The notes under the pieces were generated by a model that had not been told where the DNA came from, searched no databases, and saw nothing but the letters and a program-made list of their open reading frames with translations. Below, one piece after another: positions 41,430 through 50,166 of a stretch of DNA of 64,000 nt. Within the stretch, counting starts at the first letter, position 1; the number at the start of each line of letters is the position of its first letter. The DNA is from Agromyces sp. ISL-38 (lineage in GTDB: Bacteria; Actinomycetota; Actinomycetes; Actinomycetales; Microbacteriaceae), in the NCBI RefSeq assembly GCF_018613935.1, contig NZ_JAGGPF010000010.1, positions 310,001 through 374,000 of the forward strand, in the 5' to 3' direction. The position numbers and the translations under genes are program-made.

Positions 41430-41565
41430 GCTCACCGAGGACGATCGGTTCGCGTTCCTCGCACGTCAGTATCCGGCCGCGACGCCGGGCGAGCGGGCCG
41501 AGCTCCGTGTCCGCGAGTGGCTCGGGGACTGGGAGCTCGACGCCGCCGTCCGGGACGGCTTCTAA
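41422..41565 (+). CDS. Small cargo protein, 47 residues, coupled to the membrane protein
   Basis: The ATG lies inside the end of the preceding gene (ATGATTGA), so it should be translated by re-initiation. The product MIELTEDDRFAFLARQYPAA continues with a helical, charged stretch and ends AAVRDGF. Its stop overlaps the end of the convergent minus-strand gene by 4 bp. Two overlapping genes of this kind can be a toxin-antitoxin or effector-inhibitor pair; there is no direct evidence for that here. Confidence 0.55.
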   Translation: MIELTEDDRFAFLARQYPAATPGERAELRVREWLGDWELDAAVRDGF

Positions 41566-41987
41566 GCCTTCGGGCAGCCGCCCGCGCACCGGGCGAGCAC
41601 CGGGCGCGGGCAGCGCGCCGGAAGCCACGCGCCGCAGCCGCGCGAGCACGGAACGACGTAGCCCGCGACGAGCGGCGGGCGCTTCGTCGGCGCGACCGGT
41701 TCGGCGGAAGCGAAGCGGGCCGCGTACTCCTCACGGGCGACCTCTGCCTCGGCGTGCTCCTTCGCGAGCATCGCGAGCGTGAGCTCGACGGCTCGCTCGT
41801 GGATGTGTGCGCCGCGCTCGTCGGCCGTCATCCGAAGCCACGCCGCGAGGCCGTGAGGATGCCGGACGGCTTGCGGCGTCGCTGAGGCGAGCTCGTCCGC
41901 CGCGAAGCGGGACAGCGCCCGGCGCTTCTGATCGAGACGGCGACGCTGACGGCTGGAGAGCTCGGCGAGAGTGGTCGGGACAGGCAT
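41562..41987 (-). CDS. Element protein with C-terminal Cys-rich zinc-binding tail
   Basis: The 141-residue product starts MPVPTTLAELSSRQRRRLDQ, with GAAAGGATC upstream of the ATG deciding the start. The first two thirds are helical and basic, then a long helix (LTLAMLAKEHAEAEVAREEY). The tail has four to five Cys (VPCSRGCGAWLPARC and LARCAGGC), a likely zinc knuckle or ribbon. DNA or RNA binding is plausible. It follows the adaptor gene on the same strand. Confidence 0.62.
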   Translation of the reverse strand: MPVPTTLAELSSRQRRRLDQKRRALSRFAADELASATPQAVRHPHGLAAWLRMTADERGAHIHERAVELTLAMLAKEHAEAEVAREEYAARFASAEPVAPTKRPPLVAGYVVPCSRGCGAWLPARCPRPVLARCAGGCPKA

Positions 41988-42012
41988 AGCGGATGATCCT
42001 TTCGAGGACGGG

Positions 42013-42438
42013 TCAGAGGAGGGACAGGACGTCCGGGACGGGCTCGGCGTCGCGGTACGCGGAGGGCGTCCGGATCGAGCCGACGAAGCCCGCGGGACGT
42101 CCCAGCGCCGCACGCCGGACAGCGGCGATCTCACGCCGAGTCAGGTAGACGCCGGAGCTCTCGGAGAGGCCGATCGTGTGATCGCCCTGTGTCTCCTGAG
42201 CGATCCCGCGAGGGTTCTCGAATTCGCGCCGAGCTGCCTTCAGAGCGACGAGCCGGGCGACCTTCGGGGCGTCGGTCTGCCAGCGGTCAGAGACGGATGC
42301 CGGGGCCTCCGTAAGGACGAGGGTCGTCGCGTCTTCGAGTGCGTCCTCGGCGCGAGCGAGCTCGGGACCTTCGAGGGCCCCTTCCGGGACGCCGAGGCGG
42401 CGCTCCAGCGCCGAGACGGGGAGCGGGAGTGTCGTCAT
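42013..42438 (-). CDS. Head-tail connector (adaptor) protein, actinophage type
   Basis: The 141-residue protein has the pattern of head-to-tail adaptors found after the capsid gene in many actinophages. The N-terminus (MTTLPLPVSALERRLGVPEG) has a short helix, acidic segment AEDALEDATTLVLTEA, then VARLVALKAARREFENPRG and the SSGVYLTRREIAAVRRAALG helix. Such adaptors sit below the portal and close the filled head. Here there is no portal gene in the element. Its ATG overlaps the previous stop (ATGA), so it is coupled to the 54-residue gene. Confidence 0.72.
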   Translation of the reverse strand: MTTLPLPVSALERRLGVPEGALEGPELARAEDALEDATTLVLTEAPASVSDRWQTDAPKVARLVALKAARREFENPRGIAQETQGDHTIGLSESSGVYLTRREIAAVRRAALGRPAGFVGSIRTPSAYRDAEPVPDVLSLL

Positions 42439-42599
42439 GTGGATGCCCTCCGAGCCTCGCGCTCGGCGGCGCGGCGAGCGGCGCGGGACGAAGGGGCGGC
42501 CGGGACGCCGGACGCCGTCGGGACGCCGGACGGGACGCTCGGCCGAAGGTGGTCGGCTCCAGCCGAGCGCAGCATCTGACGCTTGCGGTTGTTAGGCAC
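42435..42599 (-). CDS. Small basic element protein, 54 residues
   Basis: I start it at the GTG at 42599, which overlaps the previous stop (GTGCCTAA) and has GGAG about 10 nt upstream. The product begins VPNNRKRQMLRSAGADHLRP, has a VPSGVPTASGVP repeat, and ends in an Arg/Ala-rich helix (RAARRAAEREARRAST). In phages short basic proteins before the adaptor are often unassigned. It is coupled to genes on both sides. Confidence 0.55.
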   Translation of the reverse strand: MPNNRKRQMLRSAGADHLRPSVPSGVPTASGVPAAPSSRAARRAAEREARRAST

Positions 42600-42930
42600 G
42601 AGTCGCGGCTCCGTTCTGGCGGGCGGCCTGCGCGGCACGCTGACCGGAGCGGAGGAGCGCGAGCGCCGCCGTCGGCGTGATCCGGTGACGCGAGGCGAGG
42701 GCGTCGACTCTCGCGCGGGCCTCGCCGTCGAGGTCGGCGAGCTCCGCGGGGAGCGGGCCCGACGGGAGCGCCGAGCGAGTGCGGATGCCGTCTACGAGAC
42801 GATCGAGAGCACGAGCTTCGGCGACCGTCGCGAGCTGGCCGTTACGGGCCGCCGGGTCGAGGGTGGAGTCCTCGCGGATGGTCGACTCGACGACGTCGAG
42901 GATGCGGGCGCGGTTACGGAGAGTGGTCAT
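42592..42930 (-). CDS. Element protein, 112 residues, possibly scaffold-like or helical
   Basis: The product starts MTTLRNRARILDVVESTIRE with GAAAGG upstream. It is almost all helix, with VAEARALDRLVDGIRTRS and a final Gln/Arg/Ala-rich stretch. It lacks catalytic residues. An all-helical small protein in a capsid module could be a scaffold, but the order of genes does not prove this. It begins a coupled set of three genes ending with the adaptor. Confidence 0.58.
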   Translation of the reverse strand: MTTLRNRARILDVVESTIREDSTLDPAARNGQLATVAEARALDRLVDGIRTRSALPSGPLPAELADLDGEARARVDALASRHRITPTAALALLRSGQRAAQAARQNGAATRA

Positions 42931-42978
42931 TTCTATGTGCCTTTCGAGGGTGGAGGGTCGTGCAGGAAAGGGGGACGC

Positions 42979-43014
42979 CGGGCGTCAGCGACTCCGCCAA
43001 GAGGCCGACGCCCG
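42979..43014 (-). terminator. Possible hairpin after the putative DNA-binding gene
   Basis: An 8-bp stem (CGGGCGTC / GACGCCCG) with a 20-nt loop lies just beyond the stop at 43021 on the minus strand. GTGCAGGAA, part of the iteron motif, occurs nearby at 42960-42968. Termination is probable but partial. Confidence 0.4.
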
Positions 43015-43020
43015 ACGAGC

Positions 43021-43773
43021 TCAGGGCGTCGCCGAGGGGACGCGGTAACGGCGGACGCCGCGACGGACCGCGACCGGCCAGCCGAGTGCGTCGGCGGCGG
43101 CGTAGAGAGTGCGGGGGCCGACAGTCAGGCCCGCGGCCAGCGCGGCGGCGTGCAGCTCGGGACGGGCGATCGGGCCCGGCGGAAGGGACAGGAGGAAGGC
43201 GTCGAGCTCCGCGGAGGACGCGGTCGCGCCGGACGCGGGCGCGGGGATCACGGAGCGAAAGCGGCGCAGGGCCTCGCGCCGGACGGCCTCGACGCCGCGG
43301 ACGGAACGAGCGGTCGCCGCGAGGGACCCCCGAGCTAGGACGAGCTGAGCGCGGGAGATCGGGAGGCTAGCCTCGGCGGCCTCGATCCGGGAGGCGATGA
43401 CCGAGCGAGCTCGGGCGCGATCGGCGTCCCGGTCCCGGTAGGGCAGCGCGAGGAGCGCGGCCTCGTCGGCGGCGATCGCGAGCATGACTGGATCAGTGTC
43501 GAGGTAGTAGCGGAGCCCGGCGGCGGCCTCCGCGAAGATGCCCTCGATCACGTCGCCCGCGCGGTAGGAGTCGATGTGTACGCCGCGGAGGCGATAGCCG
43601 TGACCGCGGCCGGGCGAAAAGGTCAGGCCCGACGCGGCGAGGTCGTCGGCGATCGCTGCGGGCAGGATCGCGCCGACGCGGTAGGCGGGATTGGAAGCGT
43701 TCACGACGTCAGTCGACAGAGGGATAGGCGGCGGTGCGCTGAGAGGGGCGGAGGCCCAGGATGTGAGGAGCAC
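43021..43773 (-). CDS. Putative DNA-binding protein next to iterons (replication-initiator candidate)
   Basis: The ORF is up to 250 residues. The GTG at 43773 lacks a strong ribosome site, and a GTG at 43704 is an alternative. The N-terminal part has SPGRGHGYRLRGVHIDSYRA, then a helical middle. The last 60 residues (ARPELHAAALAAGLTVGPRT and LYAAADALGWPVAVRRGVRR) look like a winged helix. The 13-bp repeat cluster begins 21 bp upstream of the gene, which is the layout of an initiator and its origin in satellites and plasmids. I recognise no helicase or primase motif. Confidence 0.55.
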   Translation of the reverse strand: MLLTSWASAPLSAPPPIPLSTDVVNASNPAYRVGAILPAAIADDLAASGLTFSPGRGHGYRLRGVHIDSYRAGDVIEGIFAEAAAGLRYYLDTDPVMLAIAADEAALLALPYRDRDADRARARSVIASRIEAAEASLPISRAQLVLARGSLAATARSVRGVEAVRREALRRFRSVIPAPASGATASSAELDAFLLSLPPGPIARPELHAAALAAGLTVGPRTLYAAADALGWPVAVRRGVRRYRVPSATP

Positions 43774-43793
43774 TGGCGGATGCTGCTTTCTGA

Positions 43794-43968
43794 GGGGTGC
43801 AGGAAGGCCGGAAAGGTCGGGGGCGAGGGAGCGATTCCGGCGGAAAGGGGCTGAAAGGGGGGTGCAGGAAGGGACCGGGAAGCTTCCTGCACCCCCCTTC
43901 CTGCACCCCCATAGCGGCGAGAAGAGCCGCGGAATGACGGGGCAGAACAGGGCAGGGGGTGCAGGAAG
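43794..43968. repeat. Five 13-bp iteron-like repeats
   Basis: GGGGTGCAGGAAG occurs exactly at 43794-43806, 43859-43871 and 43956-43968 on the plus strand. Its complement lies at 43883-43895 and 43897-43909. Copies 2 and 3 form an inverted pair 11 bp apart and copies 3 and 4 are direct with 1 bp between. A partial copy is at 42960-42968. The cluster lies in a 275-bp gap with no gene and is a good candidate for a replication origin or an operator array. Confidence 0.85.
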
Positions 43969-44020
43969 AGCGAAAAGGGTCGGTAGCTATAGAGGACTGG
44001 TAAGTCGACTCGGCGGGTTC

Positions 44021-44044
44021 GTCACTCCGTCACTGCGTCACTGC
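44021..44044. repeat. Three tandem octamers
   Basis: GTCACTCC, GTCACTGC and GTCACTGC stand in direct tandem, just before the stop of the Zn-finger gene and 53 bp from the last iteron. The spacing fits a second protein-binding array in the same region. Confidence 0.6.
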
Positions 44045-44048
44045 GACG

Positions 44049-44267
44049 TCAGTCGAGGAGGGCGTCGAGGTAGCCGGGTGCCTTCGGGTCGCCGGGATCG
44101 TAGGCGTCGGCCTGCGAGTCGGCGAGGAGGAGCTCGACCGCGAGGGCATGGAGGGCGGCGTGCGCCGCTCGGGCGCGTGCCTGTCGGCAACGGGCCGAGC
44201 ACGTCACCGCGTGGGCGTTAACTGCCGTGAAGGCACCGCCACAGTGGCGGCATTCGAGGTTGTGCAC
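44049..44267 (-). CDS. Small zinc-finger protein
   Basis: The 72-residue product starts at a GTG with AAGGAG upstream. CRHCGGAFTAVNAHAVTCSA followed by RCRQARARAA gives a CxxC...CxxxC zinc finger with a basic helix, then an acidic tail (DPGDPKAPGYLDALLD). Small phage proteins of this kind often bind DNA or a host factor. The capsid terminator precedes it, so it needs readthrough or its own promoter. Confidence 0.68.
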   Translation of the reverse strand: MHNLECRHCGGAFTAVNAHAVTCSARCRQARARAAHAALHALAVELLLADSQADAYDPGDPKAPGYLDALLD

Positions 44268-44310
44268 GGGGCTCCTTGTGTGTGACCGACAGACGAAATG
44301 TGAAAGAGAG

Positions 44311-44351
44311 GCGGGCCGCTTCTCGCCCGGAGAAGGGGAGAAGCGGCCCGC
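44311..44351 (-). terminator. Terminator of the capsid gene
   Basis: A perfect 14-bp stem (GCGGGCCGCTTCTC and its complement) with a 13-nt loop begins 12 bp after the capsid stop. On the minus strand a CTCTCTTT tail follows. The capsid gene is thus insulated from the rest, allowing its high expression separately. Confidence 0.82.
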
Positions 44352-44363
44352 AGGTTGCGACGG

Positions 44364-45254
44364 TTACGCCGCGGTGTCGACCCGCACAGCGTTGCCGTGC
44401 GGGACGAGCGTCACGGTCCCGTCCTCGTTGTCCTTTGCCTGAGGCATCGGGACGACGGCGACGAGCGCCTCGACGATCGAGCGGTCCGAGCCGGTCGCGA
44501 CGTCGAACGCTTGCAGGTGGGTCAGCGCGAAGGGCGAGTCGCCTTCGGCGCGGATGCTCGCCCCGTAAGGCGCACCGGCCGGAGGCTCGGGCGCGCGGAC
44601 CACGAGGCTGAACGCCTCGCGGACGAAGGCGATCACGTTATCGGCCGGGACACGGCTCGACTCGTGAATCTCGATCCCGCGCACGGTCGAGCCGTTCGCG
44701 TCCCACGTACCGACCGGGCCGTCGAGGAGATCGGCATAGACCGAGCTACCGACGACCGCGACGATCTTCGACTCAGCGCTGACGCCGCGGTCGCGGAGGG
44801 TCTTCCGGATCGCGGTGAAGAGCTTCGCCGGAGTGGCCGCAGCATAGGTGAGGGCGGTCGCCGGGGTCGCGAGGAGCGCTGCGGCGGCTTCGGCCTCAAC
44901 CTTGCGAGTGATCGAACGAGCCTGCGGGTCGAGGACCTGCGAGCCGAAGTCGATCAGGTTGAGCTCAGTGTCCGCGACCGAGAGGGCCACGTTTGAGTAG
45001 GCCAGCGTGTCGAGGGTGACCGGGACGGACTGCTCCGAGATCGTGTCGACGGCGAGCGCCGTGGTCGTGTCGTTCGCGGCGCGCTCGCGCGACGGCACAG
45101 CGCCGGGGACGCGGACGCGGATCGTCTCGCCAGTGCCGCCGCCGAAGTCGGCGGCAACGTCAGAGCTGAAGAGCTTCGAGATTCCGAGATCGCCGCCGAC
45201 GAGCTTCGCGGCGGTGGAGGCGATCTCGTCAGCGGTGAGGATGGTGTTTGGCAT
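44364..45254 (-). CDS. Major capsid protein, P22-like (HK97 fold)
   Basis: The 296-residue protein opens MPNTILTADEIASTAAKLVG, then GGTGETIRVRVPGAVPSRER, a pattern of the P22-coat-like capsid proteins of actinophages. SVPVTLDTLAYSNVALSVAD and the C-terminal MPQAKDNEDGTVTLVPHGN segment also match. It should assemble the icosahedral shell. No protease or scaffold is recognisable nearby. TAGGAG precedes the ATG, and the gene ends at its own strong terminator. It is complete in length for this group. Confidence 0.8.
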   Translation of the reverse strand: MPNTILTADEIASTAAKLVGGDLGISKLFSSDVAADFGGGTGETIRVRVPGAVPSRERAANDTTTALAVDTISEQSVPVTLDTLAYSNVALSVADTELNLIDFGSQVLDPQARSITRKVEAEAAAALLATPATALTYAAATPAKLFTAIRKTLRDRGVSAESKIVAVVGSSVYADLLDGPVGTWDANGSTVRGIEIHESSRVPADNVIAFVREAFSLVVRAPEPPAGAPYGASIRAEGDSPFALTHLQAFDVATGSDRSIVEALVAVVPMPQAKDNEDGTVTLVPHGNAVRVDTAA

Positions 45255-45577
45255 GGTGGATGACTCCTAAGTCAGGGGTTGGGTTGGGTTGGAGGAGCCG
45301 CGCTGCGGGGCGTCGCGATCGCTGGGGCCTGCCCGGCGGCGTCTCGCCTAGTTGTGGCGCTGGGTGCGCCGAAGGGTGCTCGTCGAGGACCTGCCTCGGC
45401 GTGCGAGCCGTCGTCGGCGGGCGGGTGCCCGAGACGCCGGAAGCTGGAAGGGGGCGCTGACTGCGACGGGGTAACCAGTCCCGGAGCCAGCGCCCGCGCC
45501 GCACGCCGACGAGAGGAGCGGCGGGCGGCGATCGTCGCGCGGGTGAAAGGAATCCGGAAGGAAAGCTCCGCGCGACG

Positions 45578-45615
45578 AGGTCTGTTCTAGGTCTGCCTGT
45601 TCGTCACAGACCTAG
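45578..45615. promoter_or_regulatory. Operator-like inverted repeat
   Basis: CTAGGTCTG (45587-45595) and its exact complement CAGACCTAG (45607-45615) are 11 bp apart, and a third direct AGGTCTG lies at 45578-45584. Three half-sites with about one-turn spacing suggest a repressor or activator site that controls the capsid unit. Confidence 0.5.
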
Positions 45616-45808
45616 GGGGGTGCATAGGAGTAGGCGGCCGCGGGGTGGCGACAAACTGGCCCGTTTCGCGTCGAATCGCCCTCATTCGATTTGATCCGTT
45701 GTCTAAGAGTCCGCACTCGACGGATTCATGCGGAAACTGGCGCAAGATCGACGGAATCGTGCGTGCATTCCGGGCGTGTCGCAAAGCGCGGACGCACGGG
45801 ATATGCCA

Positions 45809-45853
45809 AAGGCCGCCCGCGGCGCGTCGTGTAAACGCGGCCGGGGCGGCCTT
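45809..45853 (-). terminator. Hairpin after the integrase gene
   Basis: AAGGCCGCCC and GGGCGGCCTT form a 10-bp stem with an extended CG-rich loop, 20 bp beyond the integrase stop. The U-run is short on either strand. Confidence 0.55.
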
Positions 45854-45872
45854 CGGGGCCCGCTCCGACGTC

Positions 45873-47447
45873 CTAGGCGTTCAGCCGGGCCTCGTCGCGG
45901 GCGATGTCGGCTAGAGCCTCCGCTTCCGGCGTGGCGGCCGGATGGAGGACGAAACGCTCGGGGTCCTTCGCCCGGTAGACGTCGATCCGCCGGTAGGCGT
46001 CCGCGAGGTAGCCGCGCTGGAGCTCGACCGACTCCGTCTCGATGAAGAGCTGGCCCCATGTCTTGCCGAGATCGACACGCCTTGAGACGGGCTCCTGTGC
46101 GACCGCGCGGAGCTCTTCGAGGCGGGCGACATGGACGGCCCGCTCTGCGACGAGGGCGGGGACGTCGGCCGAGGGTTCCGCGAAGGCCCGGCCGATCGAC
46201 TCGACCTTCTCGACGAGGCGGGCGATCTGCTCGACGACCTCGGGGGCTCCGCGGTCCTCGACGATCTCGACGGCCGGGCGGTCGCCGAAGGTTGCGAGGT
46301 AGTCCTCGACGACGAGGGCCTCCAGATTGTCGGCTCGCATCTTCGCGCCGGGGCAGTCGATCCCCTTCGAGGGCGCGGCACAGCGATAGTAGGCATAGTG
46401 GCGGACCTTCGTCACGTACATTTTCTGTCCGCAGAGGCCGCAGAAGGCCCAGCCTGAGAGGAGGCGGGCGGCTCGGCGCTTGCGAGGCTGCCCACGGCCC
46501 ATGCTCGACGCGAAGCGGCTCCGGATCGTGAGCATCGTCGCGAGGTCGAGGATCGGCTCGTAGGCCTGAAGAGGGAAGCCCGTCGCCGGGTCGAGGAGGA
46601 CCTCGCCCTCGCGCTTGGCTGTCCCGTTCGCGCTCCGGTTCGTGCGGACAGTGACGCGGCCGAGAAGGTGCTCGGAGGTCCAGAGCTGGGACACTCTGGA
46701 CGAACTCCACGTCCCGGCGTCGAGTCCCGTCGGGTCCTCGCCCCTCAGGATCGCGAGACGGGCCGCCGAGCGGGGCATCGGGACGCGGCGGGCCGTGAGC
46801 TCCTTCGCGAGCGACGTCGTCGACTCGCCGCGGACAAGGCGGGACGCAACGTCGCAAATCAGATCGGCCTCGACCTCGTCCGGGACGAAGCGCCGTCCGG
46901 GACGGCCGTCGGCGAACGGGGCCGACCGGTAGCCAAAGGGGGCGGGGCCATTGCCGGGGTTCCGGCCCTCAGCGCGCATGCGAGCAATGGCCGCCGTCCG
47001 GCGCGCGACCATGCGATCGCGCTCCTTCTGTGCTACGTCGGCCGCGAAGGCGACGCGAATCTCCCAGCCCTCCTGATCGGAGCGGATTCCCTCGCGGGCG
47101 GCGTAGAAAAGCGGCGGGGGCGTCTGCCCCTTGCGGGCGGCCTCCTGACGGGCGTAAATCGCCTTGATTACCTCGGCCGAGTCGGCGATCCCCATACGGC
47201 TCCAGCGGTCGTAGGCGTAGACCGCGAGGACGTCTGCCTCGGCGTCGCGGAGCATGTCGAGCGCGGCGCGGGCGTTCTCTCGCTGCCTGCCCCCGCCCTT
47301 GCCGTTATCCTCGAAGGTGGCGACGATCTCCCAGCCCTCGCGATCGGCGAGCATATAGAGATCGGCGTTCTGCCCCGCGATCGACGTCGAGACGTCCGAG
47401 TCCCGCGAGAGTCGGACATACAACACAGCGCGAGGCTTCGAAGTCAT
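45873..47447 (-). CDS. Large serine integrase
   Basis: The 524-residue recombinase has an N-terminal resolvase domain with VLYVRLSRDSDVS (catalytic Ser14) and AVYAYDRWSRMG. The recombinase domain has RNPGNGPAPFGYRSA, the zinc ribbon LSGWAFCGLCGQKMYVTK has its partner Cys pair downstream, and a coiled-coil region follows. It should join attP to attB in ettA. I use the ATG at 47447: TAAACT lies 7 nt upstream on the minus strand (leaderless). An ATG at 47483 would add 12 residues but uses a chromosomal base and exists only after integration. Confidence 0.94.
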   Translation of the reverse strand: MTSKPRAVLYVRLSRDSDVSTSIAGQNADLYMLADREGWEIVATFEDNGKGGGRQRENARAALDMLRDAEADVLAVYAYDRWSRMGIADSAEVIKAIYARQEAARKGQTPPPLFYAAREGIRSDQEGWEIRVAFAADVAQKERDRMVARRTAAIARMRAEGRNPGNGPAPFGYRSAPFADGRPGRRFVPDEVEADLICDVASRLVRGESTTSLAKELTARRVPMPRSAARLAILRGEDPTGLDAGTWSSSRVSQLWTSEHLLGRVTVRTNRSANGTAKREGEVLLDPATGFPLQAYEPILDLATMLTIRSRFASSMGRGQPRKRRAARLLSGWAFCGLCGQKMYVTKVRHYAYYRCAAPSKGIDCPGAKMRADNLEALVVEDYLATFGDRPAVEIVEDRGAPEVVEQIARLVEKVESIGRAFAEPSADVPALVAERAVHVARLEELRAVAQEPVSRRVDLGKTWGQLFIETESVELQRGYLADAYRRIDVYRAKDPERFVLHPAATPEAEALADIARDEARLNA

Positions 47448-47454
47448 AGCAGGG

Positions 47455-47460
47455 AGTTTA
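47455..47460 (-). promoter_or_regulatory. Leaderless-type -10 box of the integrase
   Basis: On the minus strand TAAACT is followed after 7 nt by the integrase ATG. With a 17-nt spacer the -35 hexamer is 47478-47483 and reads ATGTAT here, whereas in the excised circle its first base becomes T (TTGTAT). Confidence 0.5.
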
Positions 47461-47469
47461 GTAACTAAC

Positions 47470-49152
<1,683 letters not shown>

Positions 49153-49153
49153 C

Positions 49154-49630
49154 ATGCGCCTGCACGTGCCCACGCCACTGCGGTGGTCCGATCTCGACGC
49201 GTACGGGCACGTGAACAATGCGCGCATGCTGAGCCTCCTCGAGGAGGCCCGCATCCAGGCCTTCTGGATCAGCGACGACACGTCGGAACACGCCGTCGGC
49301 GCGAGCACCGCCGTGCTCGACGCGACGCCGGGCGCGAACACGATCACGCTCATCGCCCGGCAGGAGGTCGAATACCTCGCGCCGATTCCGTACCAGCGCC
49401 AACCGGTCGACATCGAGCTCTGGATCGGCCACATGGGTGGTGCGAGCCTCGACGTCTGCTACGAGGTGTACTCGCCTGACGGCAACTCGCCCCGGGTGCT
49501 CTACACGAGGGCCGTCACGACGATCGTGCTCGTCGACGCCGCCACCGAACGCCCGCGCCGCATCGACGACCGTGAGCGCGCGGCGTGGCAGCCCTACCTC
49601 GGCGAACCGATCGCGTTCCGCCGGCGCTGA
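49154..49630 (+). CDS. Acyl-CoA thioesterase, hotdog fold
   Basis: The 158-residue protein is of the 4-hydroxybenzoyl-CoA thioesterase type: LRWSDLDAYGHVNNARMLSL carries the conserved Asp, and VEYLAPIPYQRQPVDIELWI the central sheet. It probably hydrolyses medium or long acyl-CoA. The ATG is one base after the ettA stop, suggesting co-transcription, perhaps reaching into this gene from the ettA promoter that the element has replaced. Confidence 0.88.
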   Translation: MRLHVPTPLRWSDLDAYGHVNNARMLSLLEEARIQAFWISDDTSEHAVGASTAVLDATPGANTITLIARQEVEYLAPIPYQRQPVDIELWIGHMGGASLDVCYEVYSPDGNSPRVLYTRAVTTIVLVDAATERPRRIDDRERAAWQPYLGEPIAFRRR

Positions 49631-49633
49631 GCG

Positions 49634-50164
49634 TCACCGCTCGAGCGGCTCGTCACTGAACGACCCCTCCCAGACGGCCCGGCTTCCGGCGTCGCCGATC
49701 CTCACGAGCGTCCACGTCGAGCCGACCGCCACCGCGATCGCTGCAACCGTGAGCAGAGCGCCGATCGCGATCCGGAGGCCTCTGCCCAGCACCACACGCT
49801 CCGGTTGCGTCGTGCGCCGGGCGACGACCAGCTCGACCACCGCCCACGCGGCGATCACCCCGGCGAGCACGAGCAGTGTGATGAGCCACGGCACGATGTC
49901 CTCACCCTGCGCCGTGTGCTCCTGGATCAGCGGCGCCGGCGGCACTCGCTGCTCGAGCCACTTGCCCGCCTCGATCGTGAAGAGGCCGAAGGGGAGGAGC
50001 AGTGCCGCAGCCAGGAGCATCGGAAGCCAGAGCACGCGTCGCGCCGCCGGCCACGCCGCGATGAGCACGAGGGCGAGCCCGACGAGCGGCGTCGCAACGA
50101 TGACGACATGCACGAGGAGCACGTGCAGCGGCAAGCCCGCGAAGGTGTAATCGAAGTCATCCAT
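49634..50164 (-). CDS. Four-helix membrane protein, DUF2231-like
   Basis: The 176-residue protein has four membrane helices; the second segment begins LHVLLVHVVIVATPLVGLAL with an in-membrane His as in DUF2231 proteins. A loop with EHTAQGEDIVPW follows. It starts at the ATG 2 bp after the Rieske-protein stop. DUF2231 proteins often sit next to Rieske or haem redox genes, so a redox membrane partner role is plausible but unproven. Confidence 0.75.
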   Translation of the reverse strand: MDDFDYTFAGLPLHVLLVHVVIVATPLVGLALVLIAAWPAARRVLWLPMLLAAALLLPFGLFTIEAGKWLEQRVPPAPLIQEHTAQGEDIVPWLITLLVLAGVIAAWAVVELVVARRTTQPERVVLGRGLRIAIGALLTVAAIAVAVGSTWTLVRIGDAGSRAVWEGSFSDEPLER

Positions 50165-50166
50165 GA

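Larger units (their letters stand above)
45255..45872. promoter_or_regulatory. 618-bp gene-poor regulatory region between capsid and integrase
   Basis: No convincing gene is present; short ORFs on both strands have no ribosome site or family. It holds the capsid promoter side, an operator-like repeat at 45578-45615, and a less GC-rich stretch at 45650-45790. The integrase terminator is at 45809-45853. It may also include the packaging recognition site, though nothing identifies this directly. Confidence 0.5.

Noticed and set aside
45229..45504. Minus-strand 91-codon frame overlapping the capsid start
   Set aside because: It is Pro/Arg-rich with no motif and overlaps the capsid gene start and ribosome site in another frame.
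45645..45914. Possible 89-codon plus-strand gene in the integrase-capsid gap
   Set aside because: No ribosome site, no codon bias like its neighbours, and it runs into the end of the integrase gene; kept as non-coding regulatory region.
38474..47469. 11-bp direct repeat TAGT(T/A)ACTAAC at both element ends taken as the att core
   Set aside because: It has a mismatch, and it is better explained as part of the palindromic attP arms; the TACA core gives an intact ettA when rejoined.
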